This document shows, in pieces, positions 11,013 through 24,119 of a stretch of 64,000 nucleotides of DNA. The stretch covers positions 36,455,390 through 36,519,389 of the forward strand of contig JAVMKO010000003.1 in assembly GCA_032164245.1 (NCBI GenBank), in the 5' to 3' direction. A program made the position numbers and the translations under genes. Origin of the DNA: Sternotherus odoratus (taxonomy: Eukaryota > Chordata > Testudines > Kinosternidae). Below the pieces are notes generated by a model. The model searched no databases and had not been told where the DNA came from. It saw nothing but the letters and a program-made list of their open reading frames with translations. Within the stretch, counting starts at the first letter, position 1. Every line of letters begins with the position of its first letter.

Positions 11013-11590
11013 TCTATATATATAAAAGTCAAATGGTGTATGTGTGTATGTATGTATGTTCCCTTACTACTTCCACACCGTTTCAGCTAGATACTTGAAA
11101 TTTGGTACAGTTATAGGCTTTAGGGTCCTAATCAGGGTAAGAATAAAAAAAATTTAAAATCTCACCTCTTACACACCCTAGGGGTGAAATTCTTTAAAGC
11201 TCATTAACATCAAAGCTCACATAACATCATCCGGGCAGCAGGTTGACACATGCTGTTGTCTGTGACATAGTTATGATGTAATAATACAGATAACCAGAGA
11301 GCTTAGTGTTGTGTAGCGCAAACATAATTAAATACACTGTTTTTTTCTTAAAAAGGACCCTGTTATGCCGCGTAAAAAGCGAAAAAGTATGAGAAACCAC
11401 ATCTAAATGCAAGAGAATGAAATTAATTAGACAAAAAATGTTGTTTATGATAAAGCATTACAATAGTAATTTATGGAATGTGCTGATATACAATAAAAAC
11501 AAAATTTGTATTAATAAAAAACATTGTAGTCTTTTTACATCCCGGTTTCCAATTACAAATATTCCGAGCAATGCCGGGTATTTCAGCTAG
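11013..11590 (+). mobile_element. Non-autonomous Helitron
   Basis: The element starts TCTATATATATAAAAGTC and ends CAGCTAG. It sits exactly between a host A and a host T, as expected for Helitrons (A|TC...CTAG|T). A GC hairpin (CCGAGC...GCCGGG) lies about a dozen bases before the 3' end. At about 11366 a short frame reads MPRKKRKS before a stop, possibly the basic start of the ancestral Rep/helicase protein. No target duplication is expected for this class. Confidence 0.8.
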
Positions 11591-11591
11591 T

Positions 11592-12763
11592 GTGTATATA
11601 TATGTATAAGAGCTGCTTATTATTATTATAAACTGGAAGCCATTCAGAGAGGAACACCAGAAACATTAGGGAAACAGAGGGATGACTTTACAACAAAATA
11701 TTAACGCATAAGACTGAAGTGGGAGCATAATGGCCTGCATGTGTTGAAAGGGCACAGATAATAGGGAAGAAGAAGAATTATCCAGCATAATAAAAAGAAC
11801 TAACACTCGGATTAATAGGATGTAATGAAGAAAGGGCAAATTTAGACTGAGCATCAAGGGAAATTGCCTGAGCTTGAGATGTATTATGCTGTGTAATAAC
11901 CTCCCAAAGGAAGCTGTGGAAGTGTCATTCTTGACACATTGAAAACCAGACTTGTCAAGAGATTAAGAAATATACAGTAGGGAGCATTCCTGCACTTCAG
12001 GGAGATGAGCAAAATAATCTAATAATTCCACCTACAGATTTTCTGGGCCTGATTCTGAATTTACTTACACTAGTGTTAGAGTTCAGTGTCGAGTGAGATC
12101 AGAATTGGGCTCACCCACTTTTTGATGCAGAGTTGTGCGGGTCTTAATTGCTGATAAAAAAACATGATTTGGTTTAAAGGTAAACAGCTGTTGGCAGTTC
12201 ACATCAGATTGTCTCAGGTGTGGGTCTTTGTTCACAAAAAATTTTTAAATTCTTAATCCTTCGACAGACCGCAACAGAGGCGAGCAGGATGGTGGGATAG
12301 CGCTCTAACCCATTCCCTTGATCCTGACAGGCCGGGGGCTGAAACAGCCTAAGGACAGCTCTAAATGATGCTGGATGCAGGTTTCCATGACATGCACCCT
12401 CTATCTGTTAGGAGAATCCTCATCTGCTCACAGAGGGCAGGTTTCCAGCTATTTGTTCTGCCAGAGCTCGGGTGAAGGATCGGACCCCTCATCTTAAAAA
12501 AAAAAAAAAAAAAAAAGGAAAAGTGAATTGCGCCTCATTTCACCTAATGTACCATTAAAGTAGATCTGAAGCCTACTCATTTTTCACCATTTAAAAGAAA
12601 AGAAAATGATTTCTCCTGTGGTGATTTTAATCCTCTAATGGAAAAAGACGTTGAGAGAGTGCTACCAGAGGAAACTGCCCGAGTGTGAAAGTGAAATAGA
12701 AAATAAAAGTAAATACCCTCCATCGTGAGGTCTCAGAGCCCCAACATCTGCATTGCAATTTTA
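11592..12763. other. Intergenic stretch with an A-run
   Basis: No gene is seen. A run of 21 A residues lies at 12496-12516. The sequence just before it could be the body of an unrecognised retroposed element. Confidence 0.35.
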
Positions 12764-12838
12764 TAGACCTGAAACCTGAGCCCGAGTCAGCTGGCCCAGG
12801 CCAGCCACTGGTATTTTAATGCAGTGTAGACATACCCT
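12764..12838. mobile_element. Half copy of a MITE ending GCAGTGTAGACATACC
   Basis: The segment 'gagcccgagtcagctggccc' to 'atgcagtgtagacataccct' matches the right half of the elements at 17220-17443 and 38571-38766. The left half is missing. Confidence 0.6.
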
Positions 12839-13205
12839 GTGTGTATGACGTAAATTTATCCACATTATTTTCCACTGAGATGGTGATAACTTTATATCAT
12901 TTCCCCAAATGTATCGCAAACATATAAAAATGAAAGTGAAGTGTCCCATAATAACATACTACTAAATACAGCACCAACCCATGATGATTTGGCATTAACG
13001 TTTTGTATCAGGACCAGCCCTAGGTTTTGTGGCACCATGTTTGATGACACCGCAGGTTTGCCATTGTGAATATATGCTATCACATTCAGCAGGTTCCAGA
13101 TCCTGGCACGTACTCACACATTCAGCCAACTCCCCAGAAGGAATACAACATGTATAGGATTTAAGAACCACTTCACAGCCATTTCCAATTCCCTTGCTCT
13201 GAGGG

Positions 13206-13513
13206 GAGGTCTACATTTGAGCTGGGAAGTGTGATTCCCAGTTCATGCAGACAAAGCCACGCTAACTGGGCTCAAGCTACCAAACTGAAAATGTCAGTGA
13301 AGTTGGGGTAGCATGGGAGGCAGCTTGAGCTGGCTATCTGAATACATCCTCAGGGGATCCAGATGGATTTGTACTCAGGTGGCCAGCCTGAGCTGCTGTC
13401 TATGCTGCCCTGGCTACTCTGCTATTTTTAGTACACTCACCTGAGTAGAGCCAGCACAAGTATGTTTACACAAGCTGGGAATCACACCACCCAGCTCAAC
13501 TGTAAACATATCA
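13206..13513. mobile_element. Foldback MITE with terminal inverted repeats
   Basis: The left end (AGGTCTACATTTGAGCTGGG then GTGTGATTCCCAG) is mirrored at the right end (CTGGGAATCACAC...CAGCTCAACTGTAAAC). The arms are about 35 bp long. It is a non-autonomous DNA transposon whose family I cannot name. Confidence 0.65.
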
Positions 13514-13560
13514 TTACCCACAGGATAACTTCTCAACCTACACTTGCACTTAAAGCATTA

Positions 13561-14165
13561 CTCTCTTCACATCCCATCTCACTGCTGATGATATCCTTTG
13601 TAATAACAGCACCATGCCCTGCTACTCACACAGCCTACATAACTCTGCACAGAACAGATGTACCCTGCACTCTGAAGACACACAGGCACCTCTTCCTTTT
13701 CCTCACACATGAGAGGGTGCAAAACCTAGATGTCCTCATAGCGTAGTCACAGCTCTGTCACACACATCAAAGTACTCCACAGATCTTGCAAACACGCCTC
13801 TGCCAAGCAGGACTAACTACTGTCTCCATGGTTCACCACAGCTACACCAGACACTGACCACACTCACCGTACCAGGAGTCCAAACAGAAAAATGATTTGA
13901 CCACTCTCATCTTCCAGCTCATTACTGACAATGCCCTTTGTAGCCCCTGTGCCCTGCTATTTATACAATTCAGCATTGAAATGATGAATGCTGAATCCTG
14001 AAGATTACATGCAGCTCTTCCCTTTACTCACACAGCTGAGAGGATGCAAAACGTAACTTTCCTCAGCTCATAATCACAACTCTGTAATACACCTATGTCC
14101 TCCTATCACAAACACACCTTTACCCCAAGCAGTACCAGCTGCTGCCACCACCATATAGTGTAAAT
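13561..14165 (+). repeat. Diverged tandem duplication, period about 343 bp
   Basis: Unit 1 starts at about 13561 and unit 2 at about 13904. They share, in order, CTCTC, the CTTTGTA block, TGCCCTGCTA, a CTGAAGA block, CTCTTCC, GAGAGG-TGCAAAAC, TCACA-CTCTGT and CAAACAC. The units are clearly related but heavily diverged. No open frame is shared. Confidence 0.6.
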
Positions 14166-14219
14166 ACACCCAACAACCTGACTATGTATGGCGTGTATGA
14201 AAATAATTCCCATGGGCTA

Positions 14220-15568
14220 CTGCCAGTGCCAGGGAACAGAGGGAAGGTGACCCACCCCCTTTTTTTGTCCTCTATTAGTGTAAGCAGTGTCAGGATGAGC
14301 TCCCCTGACATTTGGTGGTGAATTGCAGGAATTGCAGTGAGTTTTTGAAAATAACATCTTATTTGCATAGACACACCCACTGCATCTAGCCTGCACTCTA
14401 ACAGCCCAAATGGTCACTTTGGCTACAGTGGGACCCCCAGTTTCTCTGGTATAGGGGCAAGAATGATAAAGTGTTGATTAACCCGTTTATGTGAATGAGG
14501 GATTGGGACATGTATTTGGCCTTTGGCATGCTGGAGGGACTCGCCATCAGCTAGGTAGCACTCACTAAACAAGGGACAGGGGTTCCAAAACCCACTGAAT
14601 TGAGAGAGACTGTAGACAGGTTTCTATACCTTGTGGTGAGGGTCTTGTTTGAGGGTCTTACAGGCCTATTGCACCTGGTCTCTCTCCCCTGTGGAATGTT
14701 AGAGCTGACTTTTGCTTCAATTAGGAGTCTAACTTCAGTCCACAGAGCTGAAGTCACTTTGGGTCTGGTGGTGCCTCTGCACTAAGGCCCCCCCCATGAG
14801 CTGAAATCACTTAAGAGCTGAAAATCATTGAGCTTTATCTTAAGTGGGAGGCCCTAAGCAGAGCAGTTCCTTGTCGGCTAGCAGGACGGCTAGCGGAGCA
14901 ACCAGCAGAGTAGAGTCAAGCTGCTGACAGAGCAGTTCCTGTGTCGGCTAGCAGGGTGGCTAGCGGAGCAACCAGCAGAGCAGTTCCTGGGACTGCTGGT
15001 GGAGCAGCGGAGCAGCAGCACCCCATGGAGAGACTGGGCAGTTTGCCTCAGACCTTGCAAGGTGCCCTCCACTTCCACCTGGCCTGGGAGGTAAGACTCT
15101 GCAGAGTAACTTTTGACCAGGGACTCCAGAGACTTTGGGGCTGTTGAACTTTTGGGACTTCGGGTGATTTTTGGGGTTGCTGGACTCCAGGGACTTTGGG
15201 CTGTTGGACTTGTGGAACTTTGGGTGATGTTTGGGTTGCGGGACTCCTGAACCTACAGGAGAGGACACAGCCCAAACTTGCTGGGGAGGGGCAATTTGTT
15301 CGTGGGTTGGGTTATGAACCCTAGGTGTGGTGTTTTTCCCAGTTAGTGATGTCATTCACCTCATGTTAATAAAGATCTTCTGATACACCGATCTGTGCTT
15401 GCAAGAGGGGAAGTATTGCCTCATTGAGGCGCCCAGGGGTGTGTGTAGGATTTTCCCAGGTCACTGGGTGGGGGCTCGAGCCAGTTTGCATTGTATTGTT
15501 GAGAGGGAACCCCTATTTACTGAACCCGGCCCTTGTTGCTGTCAATTCTGAAGGGCAGAAGGGTTACA
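14220..15568 (+). mobile_element. Endogenous retrovirus LTR region, boundaries uncertain
   Basis: The right end is clear: a polyadenylation signal AATAAAG lies at about 15370, followed by the R/U5-like segment and the terminal GGGTTACA (to 15568). Internal tandem repeats are visible: a GCTAGC-rich block twice (about 14870-14990) and a 'ctttggggctgttg' block twice (15135 and 15195). A TG start at 14288 is possible, but the flanking 5-mers do not match, so the left boundary is open. No retroviral protein frame is present. Confidence 0.6.
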
Positions 15569-17219
15569 TTAGCGTTAGATGGAATGGGGTGCCTGGGAGT
15601 GAATGAGCTGTAAAAGGAGATGATGAGCTTCTACACTTCAGCAACTGTGGGCTGGCAGAGTAAAGAGCTGTGTGTTGTTGGGGTGTGTTGGGTCATTGCT
15701 GAAAAAGGGGAGAGTTAAGGTTGTGTTTCCTGTTTTCAGAAGTTTGAGTTTTGCTCAACTCAGCTTTCTGTAAGGGGACGACCTAACACCACGCAACCTT
15801 CATTCTATGTTAACATAGTTTTCTGCCAATGAAGATAAGAAAGAGTTAAATCTGTCTTTATAGAATTTATAATTTCCCCTCTATTTAAGTTAATACGATA
15901 GAAGATTTGAAAACTCTGTCTGGTTCTCAATTTGTTAAGACTTACATCATGAAAATAGGATCTTAATTTCAGAACTAGCAATAGCATGCAAGAAGTAATT
16001 TCTGACTATTACTTAGACCATGACAGGCCTAAAATGTTTGAAAATGCAGCTAAAATGTAACTAATTGGCTCCCTTGATATGTACTTGAGCAAATCTAAAG
16101 GACTGAAATATAAGCTTGAATGTTCATGTATTGTAACATTTTGGAGTTGATTATTGCTTAGAGACTGCCAAATCAGCATGAAGAGAAGATGATGGTTTTT
16201 CGACCTATTTTTTGTGTCACTATAGCTATGGAAGACAAGAAATGTTGTCACAATCAAATCACAAGAGTCTGGATAAACTGAGTTTGATTACCTACTAGAA
16301 AGGAGACTAGCACTGTCTGTTCATGATGGACACATTGACCTATCTTTTATCTATGGACTATTTAAGAGGTGATTTAGGGTGGAAACAACCAAGTTGGCAA
16401 TTATTCCTAACAGAGTTACAATTTTTTTGCCATATATTTAAAAGAATGTTTTGTTCACAAGCTGCCATCTCTGAGTGGCTTCTTATGTAATAGACGGTTT
16501 TAGAAATAACTGCAGGATTTCTAGTCATGTTAGAAACAGAACACAGGACAGACTGGTACTCATTATGGTAAGGCTGAGTAAAATATTCTGTGCAAAAGCA
16601 ATTTATACATAATGATGAGTATTATAATAAAGCATTTATAGGCTGCTGTGCCTTTGCATAGCACTGTACTAACATATAAGGCATGTTCCCTGCCCCAAAG
16701 AGACTACAGTCTAAACAAAATGAGACCAATCACAGAGTTACAGTCCAGAGGAGGAAAGGGCGTGGGGATTATTGATATTATTGATAAGGGTTATAAAGGA
16801 AGAAGGATTGCATGGAGAGGTGTGTTTGGAGAAGGAACGTGGAGGAGGTGGGAAAGTGGGATGAAGCTGACCAATGAGGGCAAATATGCATTCCAGCATC
16901 ATGAAGAAGAGTGGGAGAAGGAGCAGTAAAATGAAAGGACTAGGAAGAAGAGGAGAAAGATAAAAGCAGAGCTGAGGTGATGAGTTATGTAAAATTTTAC
17001 ATGTACAAAATGTAAATCATTATTATGTATTAGTATACAGCCCCATAGGTGTGCATGAGACTTAACAAATATAAAATAACAAAGTGCATGCCCAATGATC
17101 TTACAGTCTAATTAATACAAGCCCCAGTCCAGCAGCCATTTAAGCACATGCTATTACCGTGACTAGTCCCATTGAAATCCATGGGGCTATTTACAATACA
17201 AAAATTAAGTATATGTGTA
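15569..17219. other. Intergenic stretch
   Basis: No gene is seen. 16625-16740 contains an old interspersed repeat, listed separately. Confidence 0.4.
16625..16740 (+). mobile_element. Ancient interspersed repeat fragment
   Basis: 'gcactgtactaacatataag' then 'ttccctgccccaaagag' followed by 'acagtctaa' resembles a segment at about 21100-21175 and another at 29450-29490. It is a dispersed ancient amniote repeat whose family I cannot assign. Confidence 0.45.
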
Positions 17220-17443
17220 AGGCCATGTCTACACTGCTATAAAAGGTTGGCCCATTTTAGGTGATTCAGACTCCAGCAGCAAGGCTATAAAACGGCAGTG
17301 TAGACTTTCAGGGTTGGGCTGGAACAGAGTCCCAGAGCCCAAATGTGAATGTCTTTTACAGCCCCACAGTTCAAGTCCCGTGAGCCTGAGTCACCTAGCA
17401 TGGGCCAGCCTCAGGTGTTTTATTGCAGTGTTGACATATCCTC
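17220..17443. mobile_element. MITE with GTCTACACTGC termini
   Basis: The left end AAGGCCATGTCTACACTGC is mirrored by GCAGTGTTGACATATCCT at the right. The interior has an imperfect palindrome around GTGTAGACTTTCAGG. Same family as 12764-12838 and 38571-38766. Confidence 0.7.
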
Positions 17444-17956
17444 AGTGGTTACAGGAGTGGGGCCAAAGTAGGCCCATATGGAAAGTTCTCTTAACTCGTA
17501 GGTAATTTGTTGCCAATGATTGTGGTATTTCCCACCAGTAATATCATATCTGCCAATTAAAAGTAAAAGAACATGTATTCACTGTTCCCAGTGTAACTCA
17601 ACAAGTAAAGATGTCATCACATGAGAGGTTGGATGTATGATGAAATAAGCAAAGTGACAGAGCAGCCCTGGGGAGACCCATGTTTTGTTTGTGTTCACTC
17701 AGAGTTGCAATCATTTTTATCATGTTACTGTTTAATGCTTGTGGGGGTTTTTTGTTTCATTTTACTTTGGTTTGTAATCAAATCATGGCTCAGGCATGGC
17801 AATGGGTAGCATCCAAATGTAGAGCAGAGGTGAAATGCTAGTTGAAAGAAGTGAGATTGACGAAGGGATTTCAAGAACTATAGGAATATATAAAGTAACA
17901 TTGTGGGTGGGTGTTTACATGAGCTTTCATACCCCTGTGCACATAGGGGTGTGGAT

Positions 17957-18155
17957 CAATGTCCTCTAATTTTTGACAGGCCATGTGTGAAAAAAATTCT
18001 TTGCAAATTTTTGGCAGGCTGTGTGTGCAAAAAAATTCTTCTGTTCAGATTTTTGTGCTTCTGTGCAAATTTTTGTGCACACACTGTTTCGCTGTGTGCG
18101 CGGGGTTTAGCATCTATGTGTGTGCGCACACGTGCACAACTTAGAGGGAACAGTG
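17957..18155. mobile_element. hAT-like element (GTTCCCTCTAAG family), short copy
   Basis: The left end CAATGTCCTCTAA is mirrored by the right end TTAGAGGGAACAGTG. The flanking 8-mers GTGTGGAT and GGGTGGGT agree at 6 of 8 positions. The interior is rich in GTGTGCGCACAC-type alternating sequence. Confidence 0.65.
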
Positions 18156-21100
18156 GGGTGGGTATTTTTGTAGATACACAGACATGCACATGTGTGTATA
18201 TAGTAGCTGAAACAGGGAGTGACTACTATGGTTAAGTTGCCTATGCATTTTCCTTGTAAAGAAGGACATTTGTAAGTTGCTCTTAACTTTGTAAACTTTC
18301 ATTTTTGTGGTTGATAGTTTCCAGATTTGATCTCTGTATGAAGGTAAATTTGCTGTTGCGAGTCTGCCAGTCTTACCTTTGCCACAGTCTATGTGCTCAT
18401 TACAATACAGTCTTCAATTACATGAGCACACGCTATCATTTCCTCAGGATCCTTGCCTCATTTAATGTGCAGAGAGTAGGGAAGAGAAAGGGATAAATAG
18501 TTAGAGACATGGGTCCTAGGCAGGTTCCTCATTTTGGGCACAAAACTTTTCGCAGTTACAACACTAAATCTGGAGTAAACCCAGTAGAGTCAAAGTGCTT
18601 ACTCTTAATTTACACTGGTGAAACTGAGCACCTTTGGTCCCTGAGTGCTAGGATGGATGATGCATAATGAATGTGACAGGGGGTTGTTCTCACTCAGTCC
18701 ACCAGCGGGACAGTAGTCAGTCAATAAGATGGGGCTCCACTAAATGGAGGATAAAAAATAAATATTGCACAGCTGCCTTATTCACTGAGCATTATACAGA
18801 ATGTGTACAGAGGATGAAAGTCAACCCAGTGCAGAAGATGTCTACCACTCTATAGTCCTCAAAACACTTTAGTCCTCAAAACAGAACTTAAGCCTTTGTC
18901 CCCTCAGCCAAATCTACATTGTGCAAAGCTGGGTGCAGTCTTGTCCATGCTAGCAGTCTTTATACCATATTATACACAAACTAAACCGTGCGTGCTGCTT
19001 TCACCTTATTCACAGCTCATATTACGTAGGTGAAATCATTGATCCTTTATATACTTCATCCCTGGCATGTGCTTCCTACCTATATAAATAGTACAATAAA
19101 TTGTTAAGGATCACCTAAAAACATAAATATAAATCACTCAACAGTAAGTACATGGAACAGAACATGGAGAAGTAAGGCAGCCCCCCCAAAACATGCATCT
19201 CCCAAGTGCCCAAGATAAATCTAGATGTTGTTAATACTGGGGCAGCTCAATCATGTAACCTATGTGAGCCAGTCATTTTAGAGTCTTGCTCATACTTTTC
19301 GTCTTGGGCTGACAATGGAAGTAGATTGTTTCTGTTGCTCTAAACTCCCCTTAGTGACTGTTGTGAATGCTTTAGACAATCACTCATGAAAATGAGTTTA
19401 TTAAAAACATGAGGTCCCCTTATATTTAGAAATCTTTATCATTGTATAGACAATAGCTCTGTAGAAAATGAGGAAAAACAGAACATTTGAGAGATTTAAT
19501 CAGAAATATAGACTGCAAATGTCATAACACATAATACTCTTGTGCCTCTAATATTGCTGTCAAACAGCTAGCACACGTTGTCTGTCAAAGCCCCAAGCTC
19601 ACCTGCCTTTGCTATTTACTAGTTAGGGATGGATTTACAGAAGTGCAACTGGACTGCCTATGTGGGGGGAAGATATCAGAGGAGAGGGAGTGTTGGAGAA
19701 AGGTGGAGCCAGCAAGCCAGCTGGGGACTGAGCTTTTCTCAAGATTTGTTTTCAAGATCAAAGGTTTGCAGGTGCTCCTGGAGAACAGCAACACTTTCAT
19801 GTCCACAATAGGTAAGGGAGGACAATCAGCATTTGCCATCATTGCTGTCCTTAGATCTATCAGTTGACTAGTTGACTCTACACTGGCTTAATTAGTAGCA
19901 ACCAAGCTGCTTACCTGGGCAATGGAAATGAGCATTCAGTGACTCTGGTGCTATGTATGCTTGCAATAGTTTCTGCAGTTTCAGGGTTTGGCTAAATATT
20001 ACAGGTCAATACCCAGGACTTTGATGGGGTCAAACAAAATAACCAACACTGTCACACGCTACTTCCCTTTACTAATTGTTTTGACTATGTTGTTCCCATC
20101 ACCAATGACAAAGAAGGCAACTTTGCTCTTTCACTACCCATCCTCTCAGCACATAACTAGGTCACTTACAAACTATCCAATATGTTTAGCAGCGTGTGTG
20201 AGATCTTTTGTCTAAGATAGCCCCATTAAGAACTGTCGATGTTCTGGTGGCAGCAGCACAGATTAGAGGCTGGATCAAGGGGGCAATAACAAAACATGGA
20301 GGGCCATTATTTTAATAACAAAATCAGTTTTATACTTTAACATAAATTTGCCTTTAAGGGCCAATATTGGATTAATAATTAGCCCATGTCTACTTTCAGA
20401 GATGATACCAACATTCTGTGTTGGTATGCTGTGGTGCCAACATTTCTTTCAGCTATTACTGTAGTCCACAAATATGTAATAGGCATAGAAGACCTCTCTA
20501 TTCCTCATCCCATCCTAGCCCATGAATATGACTGCATCAACTGTTATTGTCCTCATCACTCCTCTGCCAACATTGGTGCTGTGGGGAGAAATCCTTCATA
20601 CACAAAAAAAGTAGACCCACGTAAGAATAAAACCCATAGGAAATTCCTATTGTCAGCCCCTCTGAGCTTGTTTAGTCTCCTGCCTATGTCTAGAATTTTC
20701 TGGAGGAGAAAGAGGATGGGTAGTAGAGAGCAGGTGCAGGTGAAGGAGTTGCCCCTTCTGGAAGCAACAAGGCTGCACTCTTGGGTGAACACAGTGCATG
20801 AGGAAGGTATCGTCAGAGCAGGAGTGAGTGCATCAATCACATCACCATGCATGAAAAATAGTTACTTTCTTACAATTCTTACAAGTTTAGGACCGAGTTT
20901 GGGTTAAGATTGGCAGGTTACGTTTGAGCCAGCTGCTGTTCTTTTAATAGCTGATCTCTTGTAGGCATTGTGACCTCCTTTGTAATGGCAGGAGGTTGTA
21001 TCTGTGGAAAATAAGAAATGCAAAGGGAATTATTATTTAATTTATTTATTTGTATTACCAAAGTACCTAGGGTCACTAGTCATAAGTCAGGACCTCAGTA

Positions 21101-22627
21101 TGCTAGGCACTGTAAAAACACACAACAAAAAGATGGTCCCTGTTCCAAGGATTTTACAACCCAAGTATAAGACAACAGATGTGTACAGACAGATGGAGAT
21201 AGGGGAGTACAAGTAAACAGTATGACAGTTGTGGTCAGAATGATAGGCTGTTTTCAGCACACTCACCACACCAACAGTCTAACCCTTGCCCATTAGTTTG
21301 GTAGGCATCATGGCAAAGGAGAGTTTTGAGGAAGGATTTGAGGATGGATATTTATGTGGAGTATTTCCCCAGTTTATGGGGCAGCATAGTACAAAGCACA
21401 ACGGTGTTTGAAAATTTTACAAGTGGGCAGTTGGCATCATGGGTCAATGGAAGAAGAGCACAGACAGCTCCATAGTGAATAAGAGATGATGGGCAGGGTG
21501 GGGATTGACTTTGAAGAGATGTGAAAGTGGATGCAAATGCATTATTATTGGCAATGCTTACTATGGTGTCTCATTGCCTCTGTAAGTGGTTTCATGTAGA
21601 TGTGGAAGAGAAAAAAAAGTAGGTATAATGGCTCTCTGTGGGACTGTGCAAATAGTACTCAAATCCTAACTCATCATCACTCTGGGTTCTGCTGGAAAGG
21701 GACAACCCATTGTAATATTACATCATTTACTCCAGCGAGATCACGGTGGTGGGTAAGGAACATCTGAAGACACCTCTGTAAAAAGCTGCAAAGATGTCTA
21801 GTCGTATGAGCATAGCAATATTGCCTGCATCCACAGCCATTAAAGGGGCATCTTTTTGTGCTACCAGAATGCCTTTTCCCTATTACCATATCTGAAACCG
21901 AAGTGCAAGTCACCTGGGAAATCCAGGATGTTGGCAGAGGTTACATGTTTTTGGAGCCTGAAAGTCTTTGCTTTCTCTATGTTCTTGTTTCTGAATGGAA
22001 AGTTGGATAGGAGATGAGAGTTTAAGAGGTCTTCTGGGTCCAGTGCTATCTTTTTGGAAATGGCATGGACAATTGCATTTTTAGGGGAGATAATAATTGA
22101 TTATTATTTCTAAAATAGCTGTGTATATCTTAGCCTGAGAGGGATTATATAATATGGTTAGGAGTGGAAGAAATTGCATGTAGCTTCGGTTTAAAATAAA
22201 GAGCTTGACAACATTTACTGTGAGTTGCTATGCTTCAGTTCATTCCCACCCACTGCAATGTCAACTTCGGCTGAGTAACAGGATTTCACAGTCTGCTTCT
22301 CTTCCAAGTTCAGATAGTTGTAATTGGCAGAGGCCTACCAGGGAGATATTTAACAACTGACTGTAAATTTCCACATAGAATATGTTGGCATTAAAACTAA
22401 GTCAACATAATACAGTATCTCCAACTGAAAAATACTTTAGTTATCAGTGTACTTTGCTCACCTAGATATGAATGTGTGTAATGTGATAACGAGCTAAATG
22501 CCTGGTGTATGTCTTATTATCAAGCAGAAATCATCATTATTGCTTAATAATAAGGCATGCAAAACATTACAAAAGAGAACCCTTTAATCTGTTATATGCA
22601 AAGATCCTTACCTGGATTATATAGACA
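18156..22627. other. Intergenic stretch
   Basis: No supported gene. A 173-codon open frame at 20386-20907 has no recognisable domain (see rejected items). An ancient dispersed repeat lies at about 21040-21480. Confidence 0.35.
21040..21480 (+). mobile_element. Ancient interspersed repeat
   Basis: The run 'tgctaggcactgtaaaaaca', then 'aaaaagatggtccctgttcc', then 'acagacagatgg' and 'catcatggcaaaggagag' matches a dispersed amniote repeat also seen in shorter form at 16625-16740. The family name is not certain. Confidence 0.5.
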
Positions 22628-22635
22628 CTCTAAAA

Positions 22636-23097
22636 TAGGGGTGGCCAACCTGTTGCTCCAGAGCCACATGCAACTCTTCAGAAGTTAATATGCAGCTCCT
22701 TGTATAGGCACCGACTCCAGGGCTGGAGCCACAGCTGCCAACTTTCCAATGTGCCAGGGAGTGCTCACTGCTCAACCCCTGGCTCTACCACAGGCCCTGC
22801 CCCCACTCCACTCCACTCCTTTCCACCCCTCCCCCGAGCCTGCCCTCACTCATCCCCCTCCCTTCCTCCCAGCATCTCCTGCACGCCACAAAACAGCTGA
22901 TTGGAAGGTTCAGGGAGGGAGGAGAGGCACTGATTGGTGGTGCTGCCGGTGGGTGGGGGGCACTGGGAGTGGTAGTGGTGAGTGGGAGCAAATGTGGGGG
23001 AGGTGGGTGGGAGGGGTGGGGCTGCTGATGTATTACTGTGGCTCTTTGGCAATGTACATTGGTAAATTCTGGATCCTTCTCAGGCTGGCCACTTCTA
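22636..23097. mobile_element. hAT-type non-autonomous transposon with perfect TSD
   Basis: The left end TAGGGGTGGCCAACCT and right end AGGCTGGCCACTTCTA are imperfect inverted repeats. The 8-bp duplication CTCTAAAA is perfect (22628-22635 and 23098-23105). The interior is C-rich then G-rich and contains no transposase. Confidence 0.9.
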
Positions 23098-23105
23098 CTC
23101 TAAAA

Positions 23106-23700
23106 TATCCTAGTATTTTTATTTCTTTGAAGTAAAATTATTTCTTAAAAATTTAACATTTATTTTGGCTAGGTATTGATAACTTGAAATCCAAAATATA
23201 GACTGTCTAATAAAGTAATAATCATTATAATAAATCAATTATAATAATGGCTCTTAGGACATGTCTGCAGTTAATTGCTTAATGAATGATTTGACCGAGG
23301 TAAGTTATTTACTTAAAGGTGACCTACAAAACTTTCCAGATTGTTGACTTTTACAGCATAAGAAATTCTTATCAGATATATTTTTTGTCAAAACTCCTTA
23401 AACTTTTTTAAAAAAAATAGTGACTGACTCTTCTTGAGGCCACCATCAACCTCCACTTCAGAGAAAAACCAGAGTGAGCAGTAGTTATATTGGTTCTATT
23501 TGTATTCCAAACAGATGGAAATATTTCCCCTCTTCATCTTTCTTTATTCCTTGCTATCTTATTTGAGTTAAAGCTGCTACATTTTTGTGATTGAACTTGG
23601 TTCAGTTGCTTGCCTCCCAGCCCAAAGAGTGTGGATGTGAAATCTCCCAGACCAAGATTAGCTGACACTGTAACTAAATGATCAATATGTCTATGAAATT
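23106..23700. other. AT-rich intergenic stretch
   Basis: I see no gene or recognisable repeat here. Confidence 0.4.
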
Positions 23701-23814
23701 TAAGCTGACCAGACGGCAAGTGTGAAAAATCAGGACATGGGATTGGGGCTTATATAAGGAAAAAAACCAAAAATCAGGACTGGCCCTATAAAACAGGGAG
23801 ATCTGGTCACCCTA
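23701..23814. mobile_element. Small MITE with GGTGACCAGA termini
   Basis: The left end TAAGCTGACCAGAC and right end ATCTGGTCACCCTA are inverted repeats around a short interior containing two 'aaaatcaggac' motifs. At 114 bp it is probably an internally deleted DNA transposon. Confidence 0.7.
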
Positions 23815-24119
23815 ATGAAGTTTGTGATGTTACTATTTCACAGTAAACACAGTTAGATACACTGCTGAGTTCAAAGAGTGGGATCCAAATGAAAAACTGC
23901 ATGGAGGAATTAAAAACAGAAGAAAAGGGAGTATTTATAGTAACCTCCATATTTAGGCGACCTAACATTTTTACTTATAAAAGAGTCTTGTGACTTTTTT
24001 TTAGCAGCCATTACTACTCCATTGCTGGCATCAGGACTTTGAAATTTAGCAGTGGAAAATCCTCTGGTAACAGAAATGCCTTTTCTCTGTCACAATAAAA
24101 TTCTGTTCAGTTTTTGCAG

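Noticed and set aside
20386..20907. 173-codon open frame
   Set aside because: No recognisable domain or composition signal, and the neighbouring sequence shows no splice-supported partners. Possible chance; weaker than the 24120-24709 segment.
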